Below are positions 35,981 through 45,246 of a stretch of 64,000 bases of DNA, in pieces. The notes beneath the pieces were generated by a model. The model had not been told where the DNA came from. It did no database searches and was given only the letters and a program-made list of their open reading frames with translations. The first letter of the stretch is position 1, and every line of letters starts with the position of its first letter. The position numbers and the translations under genes are program-made. Source of the stretch: Pseudoalteromonas shioyasakiensis (lineage in GTDB: Bacteria; Pseudomonadota; Gammaproteobacteria; Enterobacterales; Alteromonadaceae); contig NZ_CP077770.1 in NCBI RefSeq assembly GCF_019134595.1, positions 261,001 through 325,000 on the forward strand. The letters are read 5' to 3'.

Positions 35981-37767
35981 GCCATTTGTAAAGTAGAGCT
36001 ACCAGCTTGTACACTGAGCGCTTTTTTACGTTCGTTAAGCAGTGTGTAATCGGCTGTTTTAACGCTACTTACATAATGCCACTGGGCAAGCGCTTGCTGC
36101 TGAGTAAAGGTGACCGTTAAGTAACCGCGTTCAACTAAGTTGTTGTAAGTTAAGTCGTTAACTAACAATGCAATAACTTGCTCAATTTGTGCGACAGCTT
36201 CGCTAGGTTGCGTATTTAACGCTAAGTAGTTCTCAAGACCTGGAGAAGAAACCGAAGATGTTGCAAACTCAACACCAGCTGCAGCTTTAGCAGAAACAGG
36301 GTTACTGGCATCAGTGATTAATTGTCCTGCCCAGCTGTTATGCGTATCACCCGCTAAAACCACCAAGTTCTTTTGCGCTGCAATTGCAGTCCCAAGTATT
36401 ACCTCTCGTTCATAAGCATAGCCATCCCATGCATCAAGATTATAAGGCGCTGTTGTTTCTACGCGTGCTCGCTGCTCACTAGTCACCGTTGGATCGCCAG
36501 CTAATACGCGCCCTTTAATTTGCGCAAGCTCACTAAATAAGGTATTTGCTTGAGCAAGTAAAGCAGATGGATCAGCACCGTTTGCTTGAGTCACTTGAAT
36601 ATTCATTAGTAACTGTAAAATCTCGAATGGCAAATGCATTTTGGTCATCAGAACTTGTTGCCCAAGTACTTGCCATTGTGTTGTTGCTGTCGTTAAACCA
36701 TCAGTCAGCCATGTAAGTTGCTCACTGCCTAATAGAGCACGAGTAGGTGAGCTAATTGCTGCAACAAAGTCAGTTTGTCCTTGGCTGCTGGTTAAGTCGA
36801 AATCCGCATAATTAACTTGCTCGTCGCGAGCTAAAACACGGGTATCGAGCATGTGTAACGACACTAAATTACCAAACTCAAAGCGTCGATAAATACGTTC
36901 TTTATCGGCAACATTACGGATAGGCATCCATTCAAAGTAGGCTTGTAACGCATGCATTTTGCGCTCGCTAAATTCACCTTCGCCGTCGTTGTGATTTTCA
37001 GCGCCACTGCGCCATGTATCATTAGTTATTTCATGGTCGTCCCAAACAGTAATAAATGCACAATGACTATGGGCAGCTTGCAAGTTATCGTCTTTACGAT
37101 AATGGGCGTAACGTTTGCGATAATCCGCTAAAGAAATGATTTCATCGCTATTGTCATCAGGTAATAAACGGCCAAGCTCGGCGGCATCTTCAGTGGCATA
37201 ACCTGTATTACCATATTCATAGATGTAGTCACCTAAGTGCAGTACTGCATCTAAATCGGTTTGTTTTGCTATTTCACCATACACATGGAAGTAGCCTGCA
37301 GGATAGTTAGCGCAAGAGACAACGGCAAATTTTACTTGTTCTATGTTGTCGGTTGGAAGTGTTTTACCTGCTCCAGTGGGTGAGGTTTTACCATTACTTA
37401 TAAAACGGTAGTAATAGGTGGTGTTGGCATCGAGACCTTGCAGATCAACTTTTAAGGTGAAGTCGGTTGCATCGCTTACCTGTGTTTCGCCATCATGGCT
37501 AATGGTTGTAAAGTTAGCATCTGTTGAGGCTTGCCAAACTACGCTAACACTCGTGACGTTTTCAAGAGGGGTTATGCGAGTCCAAATAATTAGACTGTCA
37601 GCGAGCGGGTCGCCACTGGCAACACCGTGATCAAAGCTGACAGGGGTTTGCTTTGTGGTTTCGTCATCATCGTCATTAAGACTACAGCCCGTTAAACCAA
37701 AAGATAAAACGGCGGCTCCAAAACCAGCCGCCGATGCTTTTAAAAAGCGTCTGCGCGTAAAAGTCAT
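35977..37767 (-). CDS. phoD: PhoD-family alkaline phosphatase/phosphodiesterase, Tat-exported
   Basis: 596-residue metallophosphoesterase of the PhoD family, which releases phosphate from esters outside the cytoplasm using iron and calcium. The twin-arginine signal is TRRRFLKASAAGFG, and Cys28 in GLTGC could be lipidated. A fibronectin-like N-domain (about 40-140) precedes the catalytic domain: VVSCANYPAGYFHVY, LHLGDYIYEYG, VWDDHEITND and LAGDTHNSW carry the metal ligands. It stands alone; no Pho box was identified by eye. Confidence 0.95.
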   Translation of the reverse strand: MTFTRRRFLKASAAGFGAAVLSFGLTGCSLNDDDDETTKQTPVSFDHGVASGDPLADSLIIWTRITPLENVTSVSVVWQASTDANFTTISHDGETQVSDATDFTLKVDLQGLDANTTYYYRFISNGKTSPTGAGKTLPTDNIEQVKFAVVSCANYPAGYFHVYGEIAKQTDLDAVLHLGDYIYEYGNTGYATEDAAELGRLLPDDNSDEIISLADYRKRYAHYRKDDNLQAAHSHCAFITVWDDHEITNDTWRSGAENHNDGEGEFSERKMHALQAYFEWMPIRNVADKERIYRRFEFGNLVSLHMLDTRVLARDEQVNYADFDLTSSQGQTDFVAAISSPTRALLGSEQLTWLTDGLTTATTQWQVLGQQVLMTKMHLPFEILQLLMNIQVTQANGADPSALLAQANTLFSELAQIKGRVLAGDPTVTSEQRARVETTAPYNLDAWDGYAYEREVILGTAIAAQKNLVVLAGDTHNSWAGQLITDASNPVSAKAAAGVEFATSSVSSPGLENYLALNTQPSEAVAQIEQVIALLVNDLTYNNLVERGYLTVTFTQQQALAQWHYVSSVKTADYTLLNERKKALSVQAGSSTLQMA

Positions 37768-37829
37768 TGCTCTGTACCTATAAGTAGAAAAGTACGAGCT
37801 TATCCGACCAGTGTTACTGTTCTATGAAG

Positions 37830-38174
37830 TTAAAACACCTGACAAATTTGTTCGGCATTACAGGTGATTACAGTGACATTTTCGTAACCAACACGAGTCA
37901 GAGCTTCGGCACTGAGTGTGGCGCGGGCACTACTTGCGCAGTGTAAGTAAATGGGTCTTGCAGGATCTTTTTCAATTTCCAATAATTTCATTTCAAGTAC
38001 ACCACGCGGGATATTAATTGCACCTGTTGCTGCTTTAGTTGCGTGCTCAGCAGGTTCTCGTACGTCTATTAATAAACCGTGGTTTTCGCTTAATTCTTGC
38101 TTTGCTTGGTCAGCGCTAATACGGCGCTGGTTTGGGGCAATAATTTTCATTAAGTCAGGAATTGGGGTCAGCAT
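37830..38174 (-). CDS. Rhodanese-domain sulfurtransferase
   Basis: 114-residue single-domain rhodanese that would move sulfane sulfur through a persulfide on its active-site cysteine, Cys79 in LHCASSAR. The LLIDVREPAEHATKAATGAINIPRG block is typical. Two more cysteines lie at the C-terminus (ITCNAEQIC). The ATG at 38174 sits one base after the stop of the upstream DUF2892 gene and uses a GGAGG inside its last codons, so translation is coupled. Together the two genes equal E. coli YgaP split in two. Confidence 0.93.
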   Translation of the reverse strand: MLTPIPDLMKIIAPNQRRISADQAKQELSENHGLLIDVREPAEHATKAATGAINIPRGVLEMKLLEIEKDPARPIYLHCASSARATLSAEALTRVGYENVTVITCNAEQICQVF

Positions 38175-38175
38175 A

Positions 38176-38364
38176 CTAATCCTCCATGCCAAGTTTGCGT
38201 AAAATGGTGATCATTGGGCACCACTTAGTGAATGCCGATTGAATTAAGTTTAGAGCAATAAATACCGTAAACCAAATCCACAGCGGACTGTGAAACTGTT
38301 GTAGCAACAATGAAATACAGATCATTACACCAGCAATTAAGCGAAGCGCGTCATTTAGTTTCAT
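38176..38364 (-). CDS. DUF2892 (YgaP-type) small membrane protein
   Basis: 62-residue inner-membrane peptide with two membrane helices (about 8-24 and 27-43) and the family ending LNLIQSAFTKWCPMITILRKLG, matching the C-terminal membrane part of YgaP. A cysteine precedes the CPM motif. It lies just upstream of the rhodanese gene and divergent from an ArsR-type repressor, a context typical of sulfide/persulfide response operons. Confidence 0.9.
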   Translation of the reverse strand: MKLNDALRLIAGVMICISLLLQQFHSPLWIWFTVFIALNLIQSAFTKWCPMITILRKLGMED

Positions 38365-38400
38365 AATAAGACCTCGATAACAGAGTGATGTATTTAATAT

Positions 38401-38447
38401 ATTAGATAATACTACATTAGTAAATTCTAATATTAGACTTTTCTAAT
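38401..38447. promoter_or_regulatory. Tandem 16-bp ArsR-type operators between divergent operons
   Basis: Two abutting copies of ATTAG-N6-CTAAT occupy 38416-38431 and 38432-38447. A third, imperfect copy (ATTAG-N6-CTACA) occupies 38401-38416. The block sits between the rhodanese/DUF2892 operon and the ArsR/RND operon. A TATACT at 38457-38462 could be the -10 of the ArsR gene, so bound repressor would block it. The outer arms ATATATTAGA and TCTAATATAT also form an inverted repeat. Confidence 0.75.
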
Positions 38448-38497
38448 ATATCAATCTATACTTTAGCGGTATTTTAAGAATATAGAGTAGTGTGATT

Positions 38498-38800
38498 ATG
38501 AACATCGATTTTGCGGCTATGGCCGACAATGTGGAACAAGCAGAGCAAGTGCTAAAGATTTTGGCGAATAAAAATCGCTTGATGATCTTATGTTCCCTTC
38601 AAGATGGTGAAATGAGCGTGAGCGAATTAAACGAAGCTGTGCCGTTAGCGCAGTCAGCATTATCGCAACACTTAGCGGCGCTGAGAAAAGCTCAGATAGT
38701 CGCGACTCGACGTGAAAGCCAAACTATCTATTATCGCGTGGTCGATAAAAGTGTAATGGCAATCCTTGAAACACTTCATGGTTTATTTTGCAAAAGGTAG
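38498..38800 (+). CDS. ArsR-family repressor, BigR/YgaV/SqrR (persulfide-sensor) type
   Basis: 100-residue winged-helix repressor. The pattern LKILANKNRLMILCSLQDGEMSVSEL, then AQSALSQHLAALRKAQIVATRRESQTIYYRV and a C-terminal LFC, matches BigR/YgaV. Members with both cysteines (here Cys32 and Cys98) sense persulfide or polysulfide by forming a sulfur-bridged link and leave DNA. Metal-binding ArsR motifs such as ELCVCDL are absent. The frame is open from GTG 38492, but ATG 38498 is chosen. The RND permease starts 8 bp downstream, so the repressor controls its own operon and probably the divergent sulfurtransferase genes. Confidence 0.9.
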   Translation: MNIDFAAMADNVEQAEQVLKILANKNRLMILCSLQDGEMSVSELNEAVPLAQSALSQHLAALRKAQIVATRRESQTIYYRVVDKSVMAILETLHGLFCKR

Positions 38801-38807
38801 TTAAGCA

Positions 38808-41800
38808 ATGAGTGCTATCGATAATGCAGTAAAAAACAGCTTGAGCGGTCGCCTCCCCGTCATTATTTTTATTATGTCGGTGCTGCTTGGCTTAATGGCA
38901 TTAAAGCAAACCCCTCGTGAAGAAGAACCGCAAATTGTGGTTCCTATGCTTGATATATATGTGGCAGCGCCAAACGTTGAAGCGCCAGAAGTAGCCAGGC
39001 TAGTAACTGAACCATTGGAGAAGTTATTGGCGCAGTTAACGGGCGTTGAGCATATTTACTCAACCACACAAAGTAATGCTGCTGTTGTTACTCTTCGCTT
39101 TGAAGTCGGTCACGATCGTGAGCAAGCCATTCTCGACACTTACGCTAAACTCTATAGCTATCAACACACGATGGCGTCAGTGATCAGCTCATGGCAAATA
39201 CGTCCGGTTGAAGTGAACGATGTGCCAATAGTAATGCTGGGATTATTTAGTAAAGATCCAAAACTTTACGATGATTATCAACTAACTCGCTTCGCTAACG
39301 AAATCGCTAACAGTTTACAGCGCATCGAAAATACAAGCGAAGTAAAAGTAATTGCTGGTAGAACCCGTCAATTAACGATTAACCTTGATGCAAGTGCTCT
39401 TGCAGCACATCAAACAACCCTAACTGATGTGTATTATGCGCTTAGCGTATCTAACCAATTGGTGAATGTGGGCAGTGTTGTTGAAGGTAAGCAGCAAATT
39501 GCCTTACAAGTAGGTGATGTTTTACGCTCTCAATCTGCGATTGAACGGCTTGTTGTCAACGTGGTAAACGGTAAGAGTGTTTATCTAAGCGATGTGGCCC
39601 AGGTGAGTGATGGTCCAAGCGAAGCGCAAAGCTATCAATGGCTGGCTCATTCAGATAACCAACAACAACTTCCTTTAGTCACCATTAGTGTCGCTAAGCA
39701 AGCAGGCACCAATGCGGTAGCTGTAGCCAACGAAGTGCATAGCATGATGGATAGCTTGTCGGCTAATCTACTACCAGATGAAGTGGGCTACACCATACTG
39801 CGTGACTATGGCCAAACAGCGAATGAAAAAGTAAATAACCTTACCTCGAGCTTAGTGTTTGCGGTATTTACCGTGGTTATTTTTGTTGGCGTATTTTTAG
39901 GTTGGCGACCAGCGATTGTGGTGGGGCTAGCGGTACCTATTTGCTACGGCATCACCCTGACACTTGATTTTGCCTTTGGCTATACAATTAACCGAGTCAC
40001 ACTGTTTGCACTAATCCTTTCTTTAGGTTTATTGGTTGATGATCCGATCACGGGGATAGACAACATAAGTCGTTTTTTAACGAAAAAAGGTGATAAGAAA
40101 CAGCGCATAGTTGATGCCATGAGCGAAATACGTGTGGCGCTCTTTATGTCTACATTGACCATTATGGTAGCATTTATCCCACTTGCGTTTATCACCGGCA
40201 TGATGGGGCCGTACATGGCACCGATGGCATTCAATGTACCGGTCAGTGTGATGGTTTCGACCATAGTGGCATTTTTTGTCACGCCATGGTTGGCCATGAA
40301 ATTACTGAAAGCGCCAGTCGATGACAGCATGCAACTAGAAGCTAATCCCCATAGCTTATACGAGCGCATATTATCACCATTACTTGAGTCTAAAGGCCGT
40401 GCCAAACTCGTTCTATGGACCACATTAGCTTTGTTTGTCGCAAGTGCCATGTTACCCGTAATGCGTGCAGTACCTTTAAAGCTATTACCGTTTGATAATA
40501 AAAACGAGTTGCAAGTTTTAATCGATATGCCAGAAGGCACGAGCCTTGAGCAAACCGCCGCTTTCACTCGACAAGTACAAACCATCACTTGGCAATTAAA
40601 TGAAGTAAGCGAGGCGGCAGCCTATGTTGGTCAGCCATCAAGCATGGACTTTAATGGTATGGTGCGTGGTTATTATCGACGTGAAGCTGCTAATTTAGCT
40701 GAGCTCAGAGTATTACTGCTTGATAAAACTGAGCGTGATCATCAGTCTCATGGCGTGGTCATGCGCTTGCGTGCCGCATTAGCGCCACTGGCAACCGATG
40801 GCATTGTTATTAAAGTGGTTGAAGTGCCACCAGGTCCGCCGGTTTTAAGTACCTTAGTGGCCGAAGTTTACAGTGAGCCATTTGTTGATACAGACACGCA
40901 CTATCAAGCAGCTCTTGCTGTTGCTGCAAGGTTAAAGCAAGAGCCGCATGTGGTTGAGGTTGATACCAGTATTGCTGCCAATGCGCCGTTACAACGTTTT
41001 GTTACTGATAAAAGTAAAGCGTCATTGTCGGCGGTGTCTACGCAAGATATTGCCCAGACCTTAGCCATTGCCTCGCATGGGCAAAATGTTGGGGTGTTAT
41101 ATGTTAGCGGCGAAACAGACCCTGTCGATATAAAACTGCAACTGCCTTATCAAGATCGTAACCAATTTGCTCAATTGCTGGCATTACAAGTCCGTGGTGA
41201 TAGGGAGCTTGCAAAAACCAGTGATGAATTTGGGCTGCAAAGTGCACCGCGGCCGCTGGTGGCGCTCTCTGAGTTAGGTGAATTTCAGCATCAAGACGTT
41301 GCCATACCAATTATGCGTAAAGATCAGCGTAATGTTGTGTATGTTATGGCTGAGCTAAATGGCCGTACACCCGCTGAAATTATTGCTGACGTTAATGCCG
41401 ACTTCGGCATCAGCGCTGACGAATTTAGCCAAACTGATTGGCAAAGTAGGCACTTTTTCAACAATGGTGGTAGCCAAGCTTGGCAATTACCTGCTGGCAC
41501 TGACGTGACCTTTAGTGGTGAAGGTGAATGGCGAATTACCATTGATGTATTCAGAGATATGGGGATTGCCTTTGCGTTTGCGCTTACTGCAATTTTCATC
41601 ATCCTACGCATTCAAACAAACTCTGCCAGTTTGTCACTGATCATCATGTCGGCTATTCCATTAACCGTAATAGGGATCATGCCGGGCTTTTGGCTATTAA
41701 ATCAATTTGGAGAGCGCAGCATTGCTGGTGCTCCAGAGCCGGTGCTATTCACCGCAACAGCCATGATAGGCATGATTGCACTTGCCGGTATTGTGGTGCG

Positions 41801-42095
41801 TAACTCACTTATTTTAGTTGAGTTTATTAACCAAGCTCGCGGCCAAGGTATGGCAATTAAACAGGCTTTAATTGCCGCAGGCACCGTGCGTATGCGCCCT
41901 GTGTTACTCACAGCGGGAACCACCTTATTAGGTAACTTGGTGATCACCCTAGATCCGGTATTTAGCGGTCTAGCGATTGCAATTATTTTTGGTATTGTGG
42001 CATCAACATTGTTCTCATTATTTGTTGTGCCGCTGGTTTATTATTTAGTGTTTGCAAAGGATGCAGCCAAAGAGGAACAAGCTCATGCAGGGTAA
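38808..42095 (+). CDS. RND efflux transporter permease subunit
   Basis: 1095-residue inner-membrane proton antiporter of the AcrB/RND superfamily. An N-terminal helix, two periplasmic porter domains and twelve membrane helices are present (for example FAVFTVVIFVGVFLGWRPAIVVG and the C-terminal VVRNSLILVEFINQARGQG). The membrane helix 4 motif reads LGLLVDDPITGIDNI, keeping two acidic residues for proton relay. The HME metal-efflux signature was not seen, so an organic substrate is more likely. It lies before its adaptor gene, the reverse of the common adaptor-then-pump order, and is directly downstream of the persulfide-type repressor. No outer-membrane channel gene is nearby. Confidence 0.94.
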   Translation: MSAIDNAVKNSLSGRLPVIIFIMSVLLGLMALKQTPREEEPQIVVPMLDIYVAAPNVEAPEVARLVTEPLEKLLAQLTGVEHIYSTTQSNAAVVTLRFEVGHDREQAILDTYAKLYSYQHTMASVISSWQIRPVEVNDVPIVMLGLFSKDPKLYDDYQLTRFANEIANSLQRIENTSEVKVIAGRTRQLTINLDASALAAHQTTLTDVYYALSVSNQLVNVGSVVEGKQQIALQVGDVLRSQSAIERLVVNVVNGKSVYLSDVAQVSDGPSEAQSYQWLAHSDNQQQLPLVTISVAKQAGTNAVAVANEVHSMMDSLSANLLPDEVGYTILRDYGQTANEKVNNLTSSLVFAVFTVVIFVGVFLGWRPAIVVGLAVPICYGITLTLDFAFGYTINRVTLFALILSLGLLVDDPITGIDNISRFLTKKGDKKQRIVDAMSEIRVALFMSTLTIMVAFIPLAFITGMMGPYMAPMAFNVPVSVMVSTIVAFFVTPWLAMKLLKAPVDDSMQLEANPHSLYERILSPLLESKGRAKLVLWTTLALFVASAMLPVMRAVPLKLLPFDNKNELQVLIDMPEGTSLEQTAAFTRQVQTITWQLNEVSEAAAYVGQPSSMDFNGMVRGYYRREAANLAELRVLLLDKTERDHQSHGVVMRLRAALAPLATDGIVIKVVEVPPGPPVLSTLVAEVYSEPFVDTDTHYQAALAVAARLKQEPHVVEVDTSIAANAPLQRFVTDKSKASLSAVSTQDIAQTLAIASHGQNVGVLYVSGETDPVDIKLQLPYQDRNQFAQLLALQVRGDRELAKTSDEFGLQSAPRPLVALSELGEFQHQDVAIPIMRKDQRNVVYVMAELNGRTPAEIIADVNADFGISADEFSQTDWQSRHFFNNGGSQAWQLPAGTDVTFSGEGEWRITIDVFRDMGIAFAFALTAIFIILRIQTNSASLSLIIMSAIPLTVIGIMPGFWLLNQFGERSIAGAPEPVLFTATAMIGMIALAGIVVRNSLILVEFINQARGQGMAIKQALIAAGTVRMRPVLLTAGTTLLGNLVITLDPVFSGLAIAIIFGIVASTLFSLFVVPLVYYLVFAKDAAKEEQAHAG

Positions 42096-43146
42096 ATCAA
42101 AACTTATTGGTTCAATTGTCGCGTTATCAGTGATCATTGTGGCGGTACTTTACATGGCGGGCAGTTTTTCTGATAAGCAAGCTGCAGGCATGAAAAACCC
42201 ATCGGCAAATGATTATACTGGTCAGTTAATGACAGTGACACTGGCAGATATTGCTCGTGATGAAATTGTACCGGGCACCGTGATTGCAAAACAAAATACG
42301 CAAATCTCTTCTCGTGTAATGGCACAAGTTGAGCGTTTAAATGTACGCGCTGGCGATACTGTAAAACAAGGTGACGTGCTAATTTCCTTACAGCAAGATG
42401 ACTTTAAAGCAGGACTTGCTCAAAGCGAAGCACAAATAAATGCGATTAATGCCTCGCTGACTCAAGCTGAGAAACAACTAAAGCGTATTAACGATTTATA
42501 CAAGCAAGGTTTGGTATCTGTTAGTGAATACGACGATGCAAAAGCAAGGTTCGATAATTTAACGGCGAACTTAGCGATTGCTAAGCAGCAGCAAACACAA
42601 GCGCAAGTTGCACTGAGTTTTACGCAAATTAAAGCGCCAATTTCAGGTGTTGTGGTAGAGCGTTTTGCAGAACCTGGCGATACCGCAACTCCTGGCACGC
42701 CATTACTCGCACTGTATAACCCACAGCAATTGCAATTAGCATTTAATGTCAGAGAACAGCAAGCAATTAAGCTGAATGTTGGTCAAACTCTAATGGTTAA
42801 ACTACCGGCTTTATCAACATCAATGCCTGCCACAGTGACAGAAATTGTGCCTGTTGCTGATAGTGCTGCGCGTAGTATGGAAATCCGTTTAGAAACAGAT
42901 GCCCAAACTGGGTTAATGCCTGGGCTTTATGCACAATTACAATTACCGCTCGCCACTGAAAAAGGGGTGTTGATTGACTCAAGCTGGGTGCATCAATACG
43001 GCCAATTGAGCATGGTCTATTTACTTGAAAATAATCAGATAGTGCGCCGCTATGTGCGCCTTGGCGAAATGGTCGATGGCCAGCAGCACATCGTTTCAGG
43101 TTTAAACCCAGGTGATGTGCTGGCTGTTGATTTTAAAACTAAATAA
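42085..43146 (+). CDS. RND efflux periplasmic adaptor (membrane fusion protein)
   Basis: 353-residue adaptor with an N-terminal membrane anchor (about 5-26), a lipoyl/biotinyl-like half ([32 protein letters not shown]), an alpha-helical hairpin (about 95-150), [18 protein letters not shown] and a C-terminal beta-barrel part. It would link the RND pump to a TolC-type channel. The ATG at 42085 overlaps the pump stop codon by 11 bases and follows AGAGGAA; an earlier in-frame ATG at 42052 is less likely. Its 3' end overlaps the convergent nitroreductase. Confidence 0.93.
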   Translation: MQGKSKLIGSIVALSVIIVAVLYMAGSFSDKQAAGMKNPSANDYTGQLMTVTLADIARDEIVPGTVIAKQNTQISSRVMAQVERLNVRAGDTVKQGDVLISLQQDDFKAGLAQSEAQINAINASLTQAEKQLKRINDLYKQGLVSVSEYDDAKARFDNLTANLAIAKQQQTQAQVALSFTQIKAPISGVVVERFAEPGDTATPGTPLLALYNPQQLQLAFNVREQQAIKLNVGQTLMVKLPALSTSMPATVTEIVPVADSAARSMEIRLETDAQTGLMPGLYAQLQLPLATEKGVLIDSSWVHQYGQLSMVYLLENNQIVRRYVRLGEMVDGQQHIVSGLNPGDVLAVDFKTK

Positions 43147-43816
43147 AAGTCGCTATTTCGTCTAGCGACTTTTTCACTAAGGCATGCTCAGGGATGGTTG
43201 CATCTGTGCCTGGGTAGCCTGCAATTAGCAGCATGTAAGGGCGCTCATTATCTTTATCACGGCCACAAATTTCGGTTAGAAAGCTCATTGGTTTTGGTGT
43301 GTGTGTGAGAGTTGCAAGGCCTGCTCTGTGTAGTGCTTGGATTAAAAAGCCGGTTGCTAGGCCAACAGATTCATGAACATAGTAATTGGTATTTTTGTCA
43401 TCGGCAGAAATACCGCCTTTCTTTTGACTAAACACGGCAATTAGCCAAGGTGCATGTTCAAGGTAGGGCTTACTGGCATCGGTGCCAAGTGGTTTTAAGG
43501 CATCTAACCATTCTTCACCCGCGCGACCTTCATAAAATGAACGCTCTAGTTTTTCAGCGGCTTCTCGAATTTGTTTTTTCACATCGCTGCTGTGTATTGC
43601 TACAAAGTGCCAAGGTTGATGATTGGCACCGCTCGGTGCAGTGCCAGCCGCTCTAATACAGGTTTCGATTATTTCTTTTGGCACTGGGCGGTCGCTAAAG
43701 CTGCGAATACTGTGGCGACGCTGACTCACGGCTAAAAACTCTTCGGCGCGTTTTAGCATCTCGTTATGAGGGTACTCAATAAAGTCATTGAGTGGCTGAT
43801 TTTTGTGTTCTTGCAT
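43139..43816 (-). CDS. Nitroreductase-fold flavoprotein, iodotyrosine deiodinase-like
   Basis: 225-residue FMN enzyme. The N-terminal half has the nitroreductase FMN contacts ([29 protein letters not shown]). The segment from 85 to 125 matches the lid of iodotyrosine deiodinase: Glu91-x3-Tyr95-x20-Lys116, the same spacing as human Glu157/Tyr161/Lys182 (from memory), which bind the halotyrosine zwitterion. The [20 protein letters not shown] stretch and a threonine near the flavin (THTPKP) also fit. It may therefore remove iodine, bromine or chlorine from halotyrosines; in a marine bacterium brominated tyrosines are plausible. It is a single gene sharing a terminator with the adaptor. Confidence 0.87.
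   Translation of the reverse strand: MQEHKNQPLNDFIEYPHNEMLKRAEEFLAVSQRRHSIRSFSDRPVPKEIIETCIRAAGTAPSGANHQPWHFVAIHSSDVKKQIREAAEKLERSFYEGRAGEEWLDALKPLGTDASKPYLEHAPWLIAVFSQKKGGISADDKNTNYYVHESVGLATGFLIQALHRAGLATLTHTPKPMSFLTEICGRDKDNERPYMLLIAGYPGTDATIPEHALVKKSLDEIATFI
43145..43174 (+). terminator. Rho-independent terminator after the RND adaptor, inside the end of the nitroreductase gene
   Basis: AAAGTCGCTA pairs with TAGCGACTTT, followed by TTTTC on the plus strand. It lies within the last codons of the convergent gene. Confidence 0.8.
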
Positions 43817-43845
43817 GGCTTTTCGCTTCTTGTGTGTTGATGATT

Positions 43846-44220
43846 TTAATTATGAATATGTTGGTTTCGGCGGTACTCTTTTAATTCATTGCTCAACCAA
43901 TCTTTTGCATTGAGTAACGACCCATTGCTGAGTCTTACTTTATAGGGCTTACCGCTCCATGAGCTTTTACTCGCCAGATTCTCGATAAACTTTTCGGCAG
44001 TTTTTGCATAGCGGGTTGCTTTTTGATACTTCATAGCAAGGTGTTCGGCAGCATCTTGGCTTGAGTGCTCTGTACCATTGCGAATAAATACGGCATCGCT
44101 TTTAGCCACAAAATCAATGAGGTGATTTATCTCTTGTTCTGGGGTGGCTGCATCACTGAATTGGCTAATGCTCAATAATATTAACGCGATAAACCAATAT
44201 CTTCTCATACATAATCTCAT
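43846..44220 (-). CDS. DUF5329 family exported protein (YfeK-like)
   Basis: 124-residue protein with a signal peptide ([20 protein letters not shown]) and the DUF5329 body: [39 protein letters not shown] and [13 protein letters not shown]. It would be periplasmic; function unknown. The first ATG (44220) overlaps the stop of the upstream nuclease-fold gene as ATGA, implying coupled translation; ATG 44208 is an alternative start. Confidence 0.85.
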   Translation of the reverse strand: MRLCMRRYWFIALILLSISQFSDAATPEQEINHLIDFVAKSDAVFIRNGTEHSSQDAAEHLAMKYQKATRYAKTAEKFIENLASKSSWSGKPYKVRLSNGSLLNAKDWLSNELKEYRRNQHIHN

Positions 44221-45071
44221 AGCGTTTGATGCTCTATCGTCAGGGTTGCAATAATTGGGTTATGATCAGAGCTTGCAAGCTCAGGCACAACGGTTGTTTC
44301 TATTTTGACACCACGCACCCATACTTGGTCAAGTGCTAATCCAAATGCTTTGGTGCGCTTATCATCTAAATAAATAGCTTCGTGCAAACCTAGCTGGGTC
44401 AATGTTTGCTGTAATAAGGCTTGGCGTTCATCACTCCAGGTATTGAGATCACCGGCAAACACGATAGGGCCCTCATGCGTTCGCATAATGGCGGCGGCAT
44501 CGTCTAGCTGTTGTTTAAAGTCACTAACACCAATCGTAAAATTAATGGCATGCAGGTTAATACTCAGTAATAACTGTTGTTCTGGCAGCGCATACTCAAC
44601 AATATTGGTGGCTTTTGGGCTACGTAGCCAAGGCTCTTTATGGGTGAGTGTACAATGCACCGCAGCGGGCCAGCGGCTGAGTGTCATAACCCCAGATTGC
44701 ACGCTGCCACTCTTATACCCTTTAGCAAAGCGCCAATAGGGTTTGAGCTTTGTAAGCGCTGGTTCTTCGATAGCTTCTTGTAGTAACACAATATCAGAAT
44801 CGGCATTTAGCTTTTGCAAATCTGTGAGTAAGCCATCTATTTGTGCTTTGTAGATATTCCAGCTCAATAACTTGAACTGATAGGGCAAAATATAATGTTC
44901 AGCATAAGTTTGCATGCGGCTTTGCGCTAATTGCTGTTGGCAATTAGCAAGGTTCACAGCGGTTTTGGTTATACCTTGTTGCTCATCAGAGCCAGGATCG
45001 CTTGAAAAGCTATACCAAGACAGCGCACCCAAACACACAAGTAATAAAAATATACGCAGATATGCCGTCAT
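44217..45071 (-). CDS. Endonuclease/exonuclease/phosphatase-fold protein, membrane-anchored
   Basis: 284-residue protein of the EEP superfamily (DNase I fold). An N-terminal hydrophobic anchor (about 4-22) exports it. The motifs are LLSWNIYKAQ, DIVLLQEA (metal glutamate), INLHAINF, FAGDLNTWSDER and the catalytic SDHNPI at the end. Members cut DNA or phosphodiesters or act as phosphatases; this one resembles the YafD type. It is co-transcribed with the DUF5329 gene. Confidence 0.9.
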   Translation of the reverse strand: MTAYLRIFLLLVCLGALSWYSFSSDPGSDEQQGITKTAVNLANCQQQLAQSRMQTYAEHYILPYQFKLLSWNIYKAQIDGLLTDLQKLNADSDIVLLQEAIEEPALTKLKPYWRFAKGYKSGSVQSGVMTLSRWPAAVHCTLTHKEPWLRSPKATNIVEYALPEQQLLLSINLHAINFTIGVSDFKQQLDDAAAIMRTHEGPIVFAGDLNTWSDERQALLQQTLTQLGLHEAIYLDDKRTKAFGLALDQVWVRGVKIETTVVPELASSDHNPIIATLTIEHQTL

Positions 45072-45246
45072 AATGACCTTTAGTTACTTTCCTTGAGAGT
45101 TAGTCGTTGTAAGCCTCAGTTTAGTTCAAAGACTAAATGTTAGAAACTGTAGTATTTTCTACAATTTCTATACGCTTTCTTACCCAAAATGAGTACTCAT
45201 ATTCTTATACTTACTGAGCTTAACAACTCAGACAAAGGAACTAATC

